From: Aquilaria yunnanensis
Lineage: Eukaryota > Streptophyta > Magnoliopsida > Malvales > Thymelaeaceae
NCBI GenBank assembly: GCA_039654915.1
Contig: CM077596.1
Span: 45,816,501 to 45,880,500 of the forward strand
DNA length: 64,000 bases
Direction of reading: 5' to 3'
Shown here: one piece after another, positions 46,827 through 58,971 of the stretch
How positions within the stretch are numbered: position 1 is the stretch's first letter
How the letters are laid out: each line of letters begins with the position of its first letter
Notes under the pieces: generated by a model
Seen by the model: the letters and a program-made list of their open reading frames with translations, nothing else
The model's database searches: none
Told to the model about the DNA's origin: nothing
Program-made: the position numbers and the translations under genes

Positions 46827-48105
46827 TGTTGATGAAAGATATATGCCCATAAAGTCAATTAATGATTTATTATTAGATAATAAGTCATAAGTTAATCACA
46901 TACACTTTTGGGTATGTGACATAAGTAAGCTTATACTACATGTGTGGTGATATACGTAGTAGAATGACATAAAGATGTCATAATATATAAGCCTATATGT
47001 AATGTATGATTCTTATTGTTATAAGATATCATGAGAATATGTCAAAAGGTTATATTGAATAAAGTCAAATTGATAATGAAGTTTATCAATAATTAGACTT
47101 GATTTTATTATCTTATAACCTTAAAGATTGACTCACAACCTGTGGGCACTATATTCATAAAAGGTTATCACAAGAGTACTGTTATAAGTGATAAGAAAAT
47201 ATATCTCAAATTATCAAAGTGGAGACTCTTAGTACATATGGGTACTTGTGGTAGACAAATATTGAACAGGATCAAAGGTTAGAACTCTTAGACCTATAAA
47301 CTGTCAGGAAAAGTGTTTAAGTTATATTAATCTGTAAACTGAATAATGTTATGAATATTATGTGGTGGTTATGTGATTTTGATATGTCAACCAATGATGC
47401 CAATTATTGGATATACTTGGATATGTTGGATCACATAATTAATACAGTAATGTTTATAGTCATTCAATAAGGGATTCACCACTTATATAGTAAGAGAGAA
47501 AATTTGAGAAACATATCTCTGTAATTTTGGATTAAAAATCAACCAGTGGAGAATTTAGAAAATGTTTTATTAAATATTATTTTGGTATATGAAATTTTAT
47601 ATACATACATACATACATGGAGACATAAATATATGAGTATATGAGTTTCCGAATGACAATACCTTAATGAGAACTGGTAGGTCTAATTCGGAGCATATGT
47701 AAATATTAGTTGGTGAATGGAATATAAAGTATATAAGTCCTTGTGATAAAATCTCTAAACTCCTGATTTATTTTGCAAAATCGTATAAATTATAGTACTG
47801 ATTTGCAAACAATAAATTAATCTGGGACTAATTTGACAGGATAAGGAGATCCCAATGGGTCTTATGTCACATTCTAATCTCTTCCCATATTTGTCTATAA
47901 GTAAGAGCCTTGAGAGTTGTAAATTGTTACAACTACAATACAACACAAGGAACTTATGTAAGTTTCTCTCCACTAAAGAAAACACGTCAAAAGCAAAATT
48001 AGGAAAAGTAAAGAATTTGTATGTGTGATACTTCGAGATTGTGCGCTTTTGGATTTTAAAAACAAGGTATCTATGTAATTATTCTTATAGTCTAATCCTG
48101 GTACA
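46827..48105 (+). mobile_element. Probable solo LTR, Copia-like
   Basis: It opens TGTTGATGAAAGATATATGCCC. Near its end are a TATA-like TCTATAAGTAAGAG (about 47894) and an AATT/TTAT-rich signal before ...CCTGGTACA. The overall shape is that of a Copia LTR with U3, R and U5. I found no second copy and no target duplication (GGGGA on the left has no partner), so edges and class are tentative. Confidence 0.4.
47602..47617. repeat. (ATAC)n microsatellite
   Basis: Four TACA/ATAC units inside the probable solo LTR. Confidence 0.7.
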
Positions 48106-49699
48106 TACTAATTTGACAACATAAAACTTCATAAATATCCCAATACTTAGGGATTTGAACTCCTGCCTTCCCATTCCCCCACATAAAAGTAAAGACTTGG
48201 TCTATTATGGAACCTGAAAAAACAAACATTTCCTCATTCTGATTGTTTCTCATGATTACCAAAACAAATTTCGTTGACAACATAAGGGAGTCCTGGAGTA
48301 CCATTATAAGGCACCAACAAAGTCCTTGATTTAACAACATGTGATAATCCACACAACTTTAATGCATAACCAAGACGGATGACTAATACCGGACATATCA
48401 TGTGTATTGTGTACTAGGAAATTATGAGACTAACAGAAAAAAATCAGAGGAATAATAACCACGAGTTTAATTTGCCTACAATTCCAAAAACTAATTGGTA
48501 ATTATCAAGATGCATAAACCTGTTAATATAAAGCACGAATAAAGCTGTGATCCCATCTCTCTTGCTCAACCTTGCACGAATAAACCCATTTTTGGATTTC
48601 GAAAATGCCAGGCAGAGCTGTACAATCCTTTGATAATTGGTGTTTGAAGTTTGAACCCGGCTTTGTCTCTTTGATTTTCTGGTTTGTGTGGTGTTCGTCG
48701 GGTCCTGGTTCTTTTTCATGCTTCGTCTAGAAATCTTTCCAACTTTTGGCTGGTACTCAATATATAATTTTTTGCCGATGTATAAAAAGGAAGGTTGGGT
48801 GAGTCGATAGTTTATTGAATTTTTTTCCTGATATTTAGAAGCAAAATATTGATTCTTTTTAGCGGTATACAAGAGCATATTATTGAGTAATATTATTTAT
48901 TTTAGTTGGTTGTTTTCAACAATTTACTTATTTGTGTTCTTGCGAGTGATAAACATTATCCAAGATTTTAATAAACGGGCTCCAAATACATTTACAACTA
49001 TTAAATTTTATTAACATTAAAAAATAAAGCTTATATTCATATATACTATGATACAATGATAGATAAAATATTTTTAGAACATCTGAAAAATGTTTTAATT
49101 TAACATCTTTTCTTTCTGTGCAAGGTCGAATGAATAAAAACGTACATGAATTATATAAAGAAGATTAGTGAGATATCCATTATATAGAATGCAAGAGATG
49201 AAAGCAGTCATCCATGCCTTTCGCTCACACTTCAGTACGTAGCAAAACGGAGGAAAGTGGGTGTAGACGTTTCCACCGATCCAGGCACACCAGTGGCTTT
49301 ATCCCACGAAGCATTGCCGATATTTCCCCTTCACATTGTTGCAATATCAATTTCAGGAATACCATAAAAATGTATTTCACCGTTTAACAAAACACCAGCA
49401 ACAATATCACCCCAAAAATTGAATTTAGATCAATTGTTTGACGGTTTATTCATGTTCTACTTGCCAGCTGATTTACATCCAGACACTAATATATAGCCTA
49501 CCCTCAAAATTTTCTGAATAAAAGCCAAATAAATTCTTTTGGTGGCAAACCCAGTTGGTTACTGGGTGGACTGAAGCAGCAAATAAGCCAAAACTACCAA
49601 ATGAATTTTCACGAGAGGGTAGCCCTTCTTTAACCCAAGCAATCAACTCACAAAATTGCAATATCCATAAAAATACAAGAAACACGGAGGATCCCAGGA
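48106..49699 (-). other. Unrecognised open frames, possible gene remnant
   Basis: Three minus-strand open segments follow one another: 49685-49473, 48878-48444 (an inner ATG gives MKKNQDPTNTTQTRKS) and 48352-48092. In the last, adjoining frames read LSHVVKSRTLLVPYNGTPG and then FTFMWGNGKAGVQIPKYWD, with good codon balance. They could be exons of a plant gene whose 3' part was cut by the LTR at 46827-48105. I recognise no family, splice sites are not convincing, and chance is not excluded. Confidence 0.25.
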
Positions 49700-50221
49700 G
49701 ATGAATATGAAGCTAAAAATGTTGCAGTAGAATTGAACCCCCTTTTGACCGGCTAAAAATTTTGACCATTTAATCTATTTAAAGCGAGCCGAGTTCCCAA
49801 TTTGCAGAAATTGAATATGAAGCTAAATGGAAGGGCTTTAAGGTTAATTACCAAATCAATTATTGTGTAAATTATCTAGTACATGATATGTAATTACCAA
49901 AGAACTACGTACCAAAGCCGTCTTTTTTACCCTTTTCATTGGGCATTTAATGGACCAATTTGTCCTATTTTAACATTTTTGGCTTTTTGGCTTCTGGAAA
50001 AAGAACATGTGTTTAAGTGACAATTTTACTACTTCTCCCTTTCTCAAACGTCAAGTTAAATTTCTTCTAGGTATTTTATATTTCATGTTCAATTAGTTAT
50101 TATTTAAATTATTGGTTAAAGCAGTAAATATACCACCAAAATTATAAAAACTAAATTTTCCGCTAAGGTTACTCCATTTGAGCAAAATTGCCGCTCTTTA
50201 GTTAAGGTCCTTAAGGAGCAA

Positions 50222-50671
50222 GTCAAAATCTACATTTAGCCATTAAACTCACGCAATAGTACAAACAAACACCTGAACTTTTCACATTAACAGAAAACTA
50301 CCATATTCATTAATTTGTCCAAGTTCTACTTTCACATCACATTTGACAATGCTCCTCCTCTGCTGCCACTGATTATAACGCCATCACCGTCAAATTCACC
50401 ATTTTCTTGCTCAATGTTTGTGCCCTCAACCTCGTTAGTAATTGGCCCCACATCTTTTACAACCTCCATTATCAGATCCACCTCATCCAAGCCAAATCCA
50501 ATTTTGTCCCAAGCATCCATGCTAACTGCTGCATTTGTGCTGAATTTGCCGATATTAAGTGTTGTTTGGTCATATCTTATGGCAATAGTGAAGGAGGTGA
50601 GAAATTGTAAACGAAGGGCTTAAGTGTTTGGGTTAACCGATTTAAGGGACAAGTAAGTGTAGATTTCAGCC
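50222..50671. mobile_element. Mutator-like non-autonomous element C
   Basis: Terminal inverted repeats of about 60 bp: the left arm has CAAAATCTACATTTAGCCATTAAA and the right arm in reverse complement has TGAAATCTACACTTACTTGTCCCTTAAA, then AACACCTGAAC against AACACTTAAGC. The interior is higher in GC and holds a 62-codon acidic frame (50332-50520, minus) with no known domain. No transposase and no clear target duplication were found. Confidence 0.55.
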
Positions 50672-52034
50672 AGTAGAATATACAATATTTTGATGGAATA
50701 TGTTATCCGTTAGTTACCTTGGCTGTTGATTCACAAATTTCCATTAGATTAGTGGCAATATTACACCTTGGGTATGTTTTGTATGGCAAATTTAGGCTAA
50801 TGAAATGCAAGTGGGCCATATCAGTGCTTTGGAAAGTTTTAGGTAGCACATTTGCTATTTTTTCCAAGTTATTAAAATAGAGTAAGTTTAATACACACCC
50901 TACCTGTTTATGTTTATACATATTTGTATTCTACTGCTACCCTTTATAGTGTACAACAAGTATCAACACATCAAGTCTCATGTCCTCCCAACATAGGAGA
51001 CATTTATAAATCAGATATCATGCATAAACTTGATATACAAAGGAAATGGGGGATTTGTATACGTACAAATAAGATCATAGAAATGTTATCAATATATTCA
51101 ATAGTATATATAAGTTCAACCTTTGATTAAAAAAAAAACATGTATGAACACATCCAATCCCTACTTTCCACCAAAAGTTGATATATGTACAAATCAAATA
51201 ATAGATATGTGTGAAATTAGATGTATAAAGTAATTGATGAATACGCAAATAACATGCTAGATATTTATACGAGCGAGATCAGGAATATATTACAGTCTTA
51301 CAGATATATTCAATTGTATATATAACTTCAATCATTCTAATATTTTCATCAAGTCATAATATATCAACATTAAAATTAAAGCATGTTATATATATTTGTA
51401 GAGTCTATAAAAGAATTGCCCTTTGGCTATCCTACTGGACAAGAAAATATCAACAAAAAAATAAATAGTGAAAGTGCATTAGCTACATACATTGGGGATA
51501 ATAATTGATTGAGTTGGGTTAGGTTTGGGTCAGGCCGTTCAGGTTCGAATTTAATCGGGATAACGTGAATCTAAGTCCAGAGTCGGGTTTATATCGGGTT
51601 ATTGTGTTCAGGTTGAGTAGATTTTGGATCTAAGTTGGGTTTGGCCAGGTTTATTTTGATTTGGATTCAATATATGTAAGGTCCATTTCAGTCTTGGATA
51701 ATTTTAGGTTGGGATATTTAAATTTTGGAGCAGATTCGGGTTGATCATCGGGTTTACTTGGATCACTAATGCATAAGCCAAAATAACTTAATCGATTTAA
51801 ATTTTTATTCTTCAGTTTTTGTTAAAATTTAAATGAAGAATTAAAAAAAAAATTTTGCTATTTCATTTAGGTTAAGTTTGTTTTTTTAGAAACCCAAACA
51901 AATAATTACAGATCTACATTTAAATCAACCATTGAAACTGAATGCCAGTATTTGATCCTTATGATATGGCGAATCGTGGTAACTCACTTTAAATGGGATA
52001 AACATGAATCATAAGACCTGTACTTAAGTTCGTA
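50672..52034. other. Gene-free stretch
   Basis: AT-rich DNA. A GGGTTGGGT/GGTTCGGGTT-type degenerate region (about 51510-51760) resembles decayed non-autonomous hAT sequence, but I could not find ends. Confidence 0.4.
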
Positions 52035-52267
52035 CTCTCTTAGTCTCAAATTTTGTACATCATTTACTTTTTAACAATTAATTTATGATTTTTTATTTTC
52101 AATATTTTAGTATATAAACAAAAAAAAATTATGTATGAATGATAAATCAAGATCTATAGTTTCTAAATATTTTTTTTAATTTTTTTTCTAACAAATAATA
52201 ATATAAATAAATTCAAATCAAACTATACAAAAAAGTCAAATGTAACAAAGAAAATGAGACAGGGGAG
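52035..52267. mobile_element. Stowaway-like MITE (233 bp)
   Basis: The ends are CTCTCTTAGTCTCAAATTTT and, in reverse complement, CTCCCCTGTCTCATTTTCTT. TA duplications lie at 52033-52034 and 52268-52269. It lies 50 bases past the stop of the glutathione reductase pseudogene. Confidence 0.8.
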
Positions 52268-52317
52268 TAATAATTTTCATCAATTGGTTGTGATCCACTG
52301 TAATCTATGTCTCATAT

Positions 52318-52606
52318 TTACTCATGTATTGTTTTCAACTTGGGATAACCAAGCCTAGGTCTCTCATTTGCTTGCCTTAGCTTTACCAGCTCCAGATACA
52401 TGGCAATAGAAGGATGGATCTCGACCGTGCTGTCAAACTGTGCCTTGGTTGCTCCACATTCTAGAGCAACAGCAATGCCTTGTATAATTTCAAGAGCATC
52501 TGGACCACACATAGCAGCCCCAAGAACTTCATCGATCTGTTTGGTTTTGGCATCAACAATTAGTCTCAATATTGATTTTTCTTGCCGCTTAGATACAATA
52601 TTCTTC
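52318..52606 (-). pseudogene. Glutathione reductase pseudogene, C-terminal part
   Basis: It reads [25 protein letters not shown], then [18 protein letters not shown], the dimerisation-domain end of plant cytosolic glutathione reductase (NADPH-dependent reduction of glutathione disulfide). The catalytic HPS/HPT-type His is present. After IHPS the sequence no longer follows the family (no EEF-x-TMR), ending at TGA or TAA near 52318. The frame joins that of 58972-60079 across the Copia element. Confidence 0.85.
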
Positions 52607-52786
52607 TATTAGAGATAATTAGATAATTATTCACTTGTAGTTATCACATGTAATTAACTTATTTCTTATCTTTACGTTGTATATATCTCTGTAATATAGC
52701 TATATATATAGTAGACTAATTGTCATGTAAAGTTAAGTCGATCAATACATTCCTTCGATCACTTCTCATTCATTTTACCCTCAAAA
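52607..52786 (+). repeat. 5' LTR of the Copia element
   Basis: It begins TATTAGAGATAATTAGATAA and ends TTACCCTCAAAA. It carries TAGCTATATATATAG as a TATA-like box. It matches 58792-58971 base for base apart from scattered substitutions. Confidence 0.9.
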
Positions 52787-52792
52787 TGGTAT

Positions 52793-52804
52793 TGGTATTA
52801 GAGC
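52793..52804 (+). other. Copia primer-binding site, tRNA-Met type
   Basis: TGGTATTAGAGC, one mismatch from the usual TGGTATCAGAGC. It is preceded by an extra TGGTAT (52787-52792), which looks like a 6-bp duplication of the site's start. Confidence 0.75.
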
Positions 52805-52873
52805 TTTAAGCTCTTCTAGCGGTAAACCAAATCCCTTTAGTTCGCATTCTCTTCAAACATCTTTGAGTATTAA

Positions 52874-54384
52874 TGATGAATACTCATAAGTGTATTGTTA
52901 TTAAGGGTTTAAATCATCATTATACACTTTGAGTATGATTAATTTCTATATTCTGAGCATTTTTCCACCGGGGTTACTATTCATGCATTTTTACTATTCA
53001 TACACGTTTTTACTATTCACCTATCACTATTCACCGACTTACTGTTCATACGCGTATTCACTGTATATACGCAGTTTATTATTCATTAATATTAAAATAT
53101 ATATATTAAATAATTTTTTTTTTATGTTGGTAAAAATCATCACTTGGCGGCCCTTCATGAGAAAAAATCATATCTGGAGCTATAGGCATCGGAATTGAGT
53201 GATTCCAAATTCATCTGAAAGCCAACACATAGATCTTCAACTCTGCTTCATTCTGCAAGCTAGTTTGATCGTTTTCATTGCCGAAATCTGATTATAGATG
53301 AGACCCTTCGTTATTTTGTGTGCTAAAGAGCAGTTTCGGTAGAAAAGTCATAACTTGAGCTACGGATGTCCGATTTGAATGAGAAAGTTATCGATTCGAA
53401 GCTAAAGAGGAGATCTACAACTTCTGTGCTTTGAGGAAGAGCTGATCTGATGTCTACGATGGTCGAAAACTTAAAAGAAGTTGTGGCCCGCCATTATTGA
53501 TTTGTATTTACCAACATTTTACCATATTATTTTTACCATTTCACCCACCCCAAAACTCTATAAATAGGCACCTTGGGGAGAGGGTGAAGGTTGCCATTTT
53601 CTTATGCCATTTCCATGTTCTTGTTTCATTTTTAGTTTTTTCTTTGTTCTTGTTCTAGTTTTCAATACCGAAGCTCTATCCAAGTGTTTTCTTGTTCTTG
53701 TTCTTGTTCTTGTTCTTGTTCTTTCCTTTGATCTTTCAATCTATGTTTATTTTATCTTTCTACATGTTGTTTACTTTTATTATGTCTAACTAATCTTCTT
53801 TTTGCTAAGGTGAAACGATAAATCTTTTGGTGTAGAGGTTATAATTGATTTGAATGGATCACAACATTAATGGTATTTTCTTCCTTAATCTATTTAACTT
53901 CCCTCCTTGTTAAGTAAGAGTCTTGATTCATCATAGTCAAATCATTGGCACAAAAGCTGCTTGATTCCCTCTGTAGAACATGGCTCTGCCGGCTATATTG
54001 GAATCTTGAGTTATTATCTACAAAGGTTTGCATGATGGATACTTGAATCCATTAGCAAGTGTTGGCGTTTTAAGATCAATGAATATTAATACTAACTAAA
54101 TTCCCCAATTGGGACCTCCTTTATGTATGAATCTCAATTGAGTGGTAAGATGGGTTAAAATTAATCATAACCGATATACTAAAAGTGGATCCCCTAACCT
54201 TAGCTATTTTATTTGAATTTCAATTTTAATTCACATTTGTTCACACTTTGCACCAAATACTTTCTCTTTTAAAATCCTGTAATTTATATTTTTAATTCAC
54301 TTCCCTGTGGTTTGACACTCGGACTCCCGAGATTTTATTACTTATGACAACCTACACTTGGGTTACAACTGCTAGAGTGCAGCA
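52874..54384 (+). mobile_element. Solo LTR, family 1, copy B (1,511 bp)
   Basis: TGATGAATACTCATAAG... to ...AGAGTGCAGCA with a perfect ATTAA duplication (52869-52873, 54385-54389). It is homologous to copy A at 28100-29628 and includes the CTCTATAAATAGGCA promoter (near 53560). It carries a CTTGTT repeat (53692-53722). It lies between the primer site and gag of the Copia element, so it arrived after it. Confidence 0.9.
53692..53722. repeat. (CTTGTT)n microsatellite
   Basis: About five hexamer units. The matching place in copy A is shorter. Confidence 0.8.
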
Positions 54385-54414
54385 ATTAACAATTTCGCAT
54401 TCTCAACTCTAATC

Positions 54415-55395
54415 ATGATGACGGAAAATGACATTTCTGTGATGAACTTTGGATCAACATCTTGCAACCCCTTTCAAATTGAAGATCCATCAAGTCTATA
54501 CCACCATTCTGATGGCCCTGAAAGTGTCCTTGTTTCCCAGTTATTTACTGGAGACAACTATGCTTCCTAGAGTAAAGCAATGATGATAGGCTTGTCTGTC
54601 AAGAAAAAGTCAGGCTTCATTGACGATATGATTATGAAACCTTAAGGTATTGATCCTAAACAACTAATGCATGGACTAGAAACAATAATATTGTTATTTC
54701 CTAGATTCTTAATTCCGCATCCAAAGTGATCTCTGCTAGCATTATTTTCACTGAAACTGCTTATGAAATTTGGGTTGATCTTAGAGATCAATTTTAACAA
54801 AAGAATAGCCCAAGAATCTTTCAACCTCGCAAAGAACTAATGAATCTTACTCAGGGTCAGGACTCCATCAGCTGCTATTTCACAAAAATCAAATCCATCT
54901 AGGAAGAGTTGGCGCTTTACGCCCTACATGCTCATGCATCAAATGCTCTTGTAGAGCTGTTAAAGAGCTAAGTGATCACTATCAAATGGAATATATAATG
55001 TCTTTTCTCATGGGATTAAAATGATTCTTTTTCCCAAGTCAGGGGCCAGATCTTGTTGATGGATCCTCTTCCTCCCATCAATAGGGTGTTTTCATTGATC
55101 TTCCAAGAAGAGCATCAAAGGAAAATTGGTGTCCAAGCAAGCGGCGATACTGATGTCGTAAACTCAACTATGGCATTTGCTTCCAAAGAAAATGGTGGGG
55201 CTGAGAAACCTAAGAAACTTATCGATGGAGCTGGCCACAAAGGACAAAGGAAAGATAGACCTTATTGTACATACTGCAAATTTTATGGCCACACAATAGA
55301 AAAATACTTCAAGTTGCATGGAAATCCTCCGGGTTACAAACCAAAATATCGTGACAATATGCCTCAAGTGCAAAACACTAATTTTGTCAACTAAG
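54415..55395 (+). pseudogene. Copia gag
   Basis: ATG at 54415. Residues like DPSSLYHHSDGPESVLVSQL, then FTGDNYAS match the N-terminal gag motif of plant Copia elements. The next codon is TAG (54568-54570) where the family has Trp. Frameshifts follow. Near the end (55258-55330) is a degenerate zinc knuckle, CTYCKFYGHTIEKYFKLHG, with the last Cys replaced by Tyr. Confidence 0.8.
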
Positions 55396-56640
55396 TGTCA
55401 ACATCTGATCTGAACACAGTTTCAAAGGCTCCCCACAATCCCTTCCAAGATCTTAATCCTACTTATTTCCAGCAATACATGAGCATGCTATCGGCAAAAC
55501 TTAGGTTCCCATCAGAATATCAACAATGACCACAGCAATAATGCAGGTAACCGTTTTTCCATTACACTTAATATCATTTTTCCTTCATCCCAGTACTGGA
55601 TCATTGATTCTGAAGCAACGCGACATATTTGTTCTTTTGCATCTGCTTTGGTGCCCATGAAACGGATAGTAAATTCCACAATTACCTTGCCAAATCATGT
55701 AAGAATTTCAGTATCCTTTGCTGGTGAGGTTCAGCTTGGCCTTTCCTTAGTACTTAAAGATGTGTTCTGAGTTCAAGTTCAATCTATTGTCTGTTAATGC
55801 TCTCACTTCTGGAGCAATACTTACCGCCAATTTTCTTTCTGATCATTTTGTCATTCAGGAGCTTAATAGCCAGAAGATGATTAGCAAGGGTAGGATGATT
55901 GAAGATCTCTACATTCTTCATGTTGACGATTTGCAGTCTCCATCGTCGCCAGTTTTTATTAATGTTGTGGCTACTCATATGTGGCATGCTCGATTAGGCC
56001 ACCTCTTTTCAAGAGACATTGTAGTTTGTAGTCTCATTTGTATTGTGATATTTCACAACTCAATAAAGAACCACCTTGTTATATTTGCCCATTAGCAAAA
56101 CAAAGGAGACTCTCATTTGAATCACATAAACACCTGTCTCAATCTCCCTTTGATTTAATTCATTGTGATATATGGGGGCCATATCACATTCCTTCTTACA
56201 ATGGTTTCAGATAGTTCTTAACTTTAGTAGACAATTGTTCCTGCTTCATGTGACTATATCTACTAAAAAACAAGTCAGATGCACTTTCCATCATGCCCAA
56301 ATTCTTCAAAATGGTGGAAACTTAATTCAATACCAAGATCAAAAAGTTTCATTTTGATAATGCTCCGGAGTTGGCATTTGATGACTTGTTCCACTCACTG
56401 GGGGTACTGCATCAATTATCTTGCGTTGAAAGACTGCAACAAAACTCTGTTGTAAAAAAAAACACTAACATCTACTGCATGTTGCTTGGGCCCTACACTT
56501 TCAGTCTCGGGTTCGTAACCAGTTTTGGTTTGAGTGTGTGCTCATTGCTACATACCTGATCAATCAGACTCCATCCCCAATCTTGCCAAAACAAGACTCC
56601 CTATGAAGTTTTACACAGGACAACTGTCGATTACTCACAT
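55396..56640 (+). pseudogene. Copia protease and integrase region
   Basis: WIIDSEATRHICS (about 55597-55635) is the protease active site, with Glu in place of Gly of DSGAT. WHARLGHLFSRDI (55982-56020) is the pre-integrase motif. After this comes the integrase zinc-binding and core region (PFDLIHCDIWGP near 56150), with several stops and frameshifts up to about 56640. Confidence 0.75.
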
Positions 56641-58130
56641 TTTAAAGTCTTCAGATGCCTAGCCTTTGCTTCTACCCTCACGGCAAAGAGGAGTAAATTT
56701 GATCCATATTCTAAACTTTGTGTCTTTCTCGGATATCCACTAGGATTTAAGGGATATCATCATTATGATGTTGCTACAAAACAAATATTTGTTTCTCGAG
56801 ATGTTGTGTTTCATGAGGAATTTTTCTCATTCTACACCATTACACCTTCGAACAACTTGCTAGATCCTTTTCCGGATCTTGTTTTACCTGTCTCACAAGA
56901 CATACCTCACTCTATGCACCATGATGCTGCATCATCTTCCATCCAACATGGCTCACTTGCCTCTGCTGAAATCACTTTAGCTTTACCTGATACCATTCCT
57001 GGCTCAAATACGAACATTGCTCATCCCTCAACTCTCAAACGTTCTTCATGGGTTCATAAACCCCCATCCTATCTTCAGGATTTCCATTGCAACCTCAGTT
57101 CCCACCAGCCCACTTCTTCCACGCCATATCCCCTTCATCAACTTTTATCCCATCAATCTCTATCCATCCCATATAAGATTTTCATCATGCAAGTTTCTTC
57201 TCACTTTGAACCTCAGTTTTATCATCAAGTAGTCAAATATCCAGAATGGCCAGAGACCATGCATTATGAATTACAAGCCATGAAATCTAATCATACATGG
57301 TCTGTAACATCCTTACTTCCAGGTAAATATTTCATTGGCTGTAGATGGATTTATAAAATCAAATACAATTCAGATGGTTCTATACAAAGGCACAAGGCAA
57401 GATTGGTCGCTAAGGGGTACACATAACAAGAGGGTCTTGATTTCTTCGACACATATTCGCTTGTTGCCAAGCTTATTACTGTTAAAGTCTTTCTTACAAT
57501 TGCTGGTCACCAACAGTGGCATCTCTCGCAACTTGATGTGAACAATGCCTTCATTAATGGCGATCTTTTTGAAGAAGTTTATATGTATATTCCTCTTGGG
57601 TATGATTTGACCACATCTGCTCGTCTGGGAGAGAAACAAGTCTGTCGGCTTCACAAGTCGATATATGGCCTTAAACAAGCGTCGCGACAATGGTATGCTA
57701 AATTTTCTCTATCTCTCATTCATTTTTTATTCACTCAGTCCAAGTGTGACTACTCTCTTTTCACTAAGGGCACAGGTTCTTCCTTCGTTGCACTCCTGGT
57801 GTACATTGATGATATTATCATCACAGGCCTTAATATGGACATTATTAAAACTCTCAAGACTTTTCTTTACTCTCAGTTCAAGCTTAAGGATTTCAGAACC
57901 TTGAGATATTTTCTTGGTCTCGAGCTAGCTCGCTTAGCTAAAGGCATCTTTCTGTCTCAGAGACAATACACACCACAACTCCTTAAGGACATCTTGCCTA
58001 CAAGCCTGGCCCAATCCCTATGCATCCTACGGTTCATCTTAATGCATCTAATGGTGACCTTCTCACAAACCCTTCTGAGTTTTGACACTTGGTAGAACGT
58101 CTTCCTCATCTCGCTCTGTCTTAGCCTAAC
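56641..58130 (+). pseudogene. Copia reverse transcriptase
   Basis: A spacer region (56806-57180) is followed by the reverse transcriptase start (HYELQAMKSNHTW, then GCRWIYKIKYNSDGSI, RHKARLVAKGYT). A TAA at 57424-57426 then breaks the frame. Next come LSQLDVNNAFINGDL, HKSIYGLKQASRQWY and an intact active-site box YIDDIIITG (YIDD codons 57802-57813). The frame ends early at 58093. Confidence 0.88.
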
Positions 58131-58791
58131 ATCACTTTTGCTGTCCAATAATTAATTTAGTTTGTAAGCTAACTTCGTATCCCACATCTCCAGGCTGCAC
58201 ATCATTTGCTCCGATATCTCAAGAGTCATCTAGGGCAAGGCCTTTTTTTCCCTTCTAGTTCGAGTTCAGTTCAAGCTTCTTGCAATGTCACTGCCCCATT
58301 ACAACTTAAAGCCTTTTCGAACTCAGATTAGGGAGCATGTCCTGATACTAGGAAATCAGTGACAGGATTTTATATATTTCTTGGTGATTTATTGGTTTCT
58401 TGGAAGGCTAAACGATAGACTACCATTTCTCAGTCTTCTGCTAAAGCAGAATATAGAGCATTGGCTGCCACCGCCAGCGAACTTGTTTGGCTTCAACAGC
58501 TTCTTAATGATTTTCAAATTCAAGTATCTTCTCTTACTCTCTTATTTTGTGATAACAAAGCTGCCATTCACATTGCTTTGAATCCTACATTCCATGAGAG
58601 GACTAAACACATAGAGATCGATTGTCATTTTGTTCGAGACAAGGTTACTCAAGGTGTCATCAAATTGCTACAAATATGGTCACAACACCAATTGGCTGAT
58701 GCATTTACCAAGCCTTTACTTCCTTCTCTTTTATTTCCTCTGTTGTCTAAGATGTCCCTTAAAGACATCCATATTCTTTCTTGAAGGTAAG
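58131..58791 (+). pseudogene. Copia RNase H and polypurine tract
   Basis: KAKR-x-TTISQSSAKAEYRALA, then FCDNKAAIHIALNPTFHERTKHIE (58548-58618), and the end HQLADAFTKPL (58687-58719) are the standard Copia RNase H blocks. The first and last parts lie in different frames. TTGAAGGTAAG (58781-58791) at the LTR edge is the likely polypurine tract. Confidence 0.85.
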
Positions 58792-58971
58792 TATTAAAGA
58801 TAATTAAATAATTATTCACTTGTAGTTACCACATATAATTAGGTTAGATCTTATCTTTACATTGTATACATCTCTGTAATATAGCTATATATATAGCCGA
58901 CTAATTGTCATGTAAAGTTAAATCGATCAACATATTGCTTTGATCAATTCTCATCCATTTTAGCTTCAATA
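58792..58971 (+). repeat. 3' LTR of the Copia element
   Basis: 180 bp, homologous to 52607-52786, followed by TCTTC (58972-58976). Confidence 0.9.

Larger units (their letters stand above)
52607..58971 (+). mobile_element. Ty1/Copia retrotransposon, inactive
   Basis: LTRs of exactly 180 bp (52607-52786, 58792-58971) with a perfect duplication TCTTC (52602-52606, 58972-58976). A tRNA-Met-type primer site follows the left LTR. The internal order gag, protease, integrase, reverse transcriptase, RNase H is the Copia order. The LTR tips begin TA instead of TG. A 1.5-kb solo LTR (52874-54384) has inserted just before gag. The short LTR and the gag start suggest the Ale/Retrofit group (inferred). 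It sits inside an intronless glutathione reductase copy. Confidence 0.93.

Noticed and set aside
53604..53789. Frame with a Val-Leu repeat
   Set aside because: Translation of the CTTGTT microsatellite in the solo LTR.
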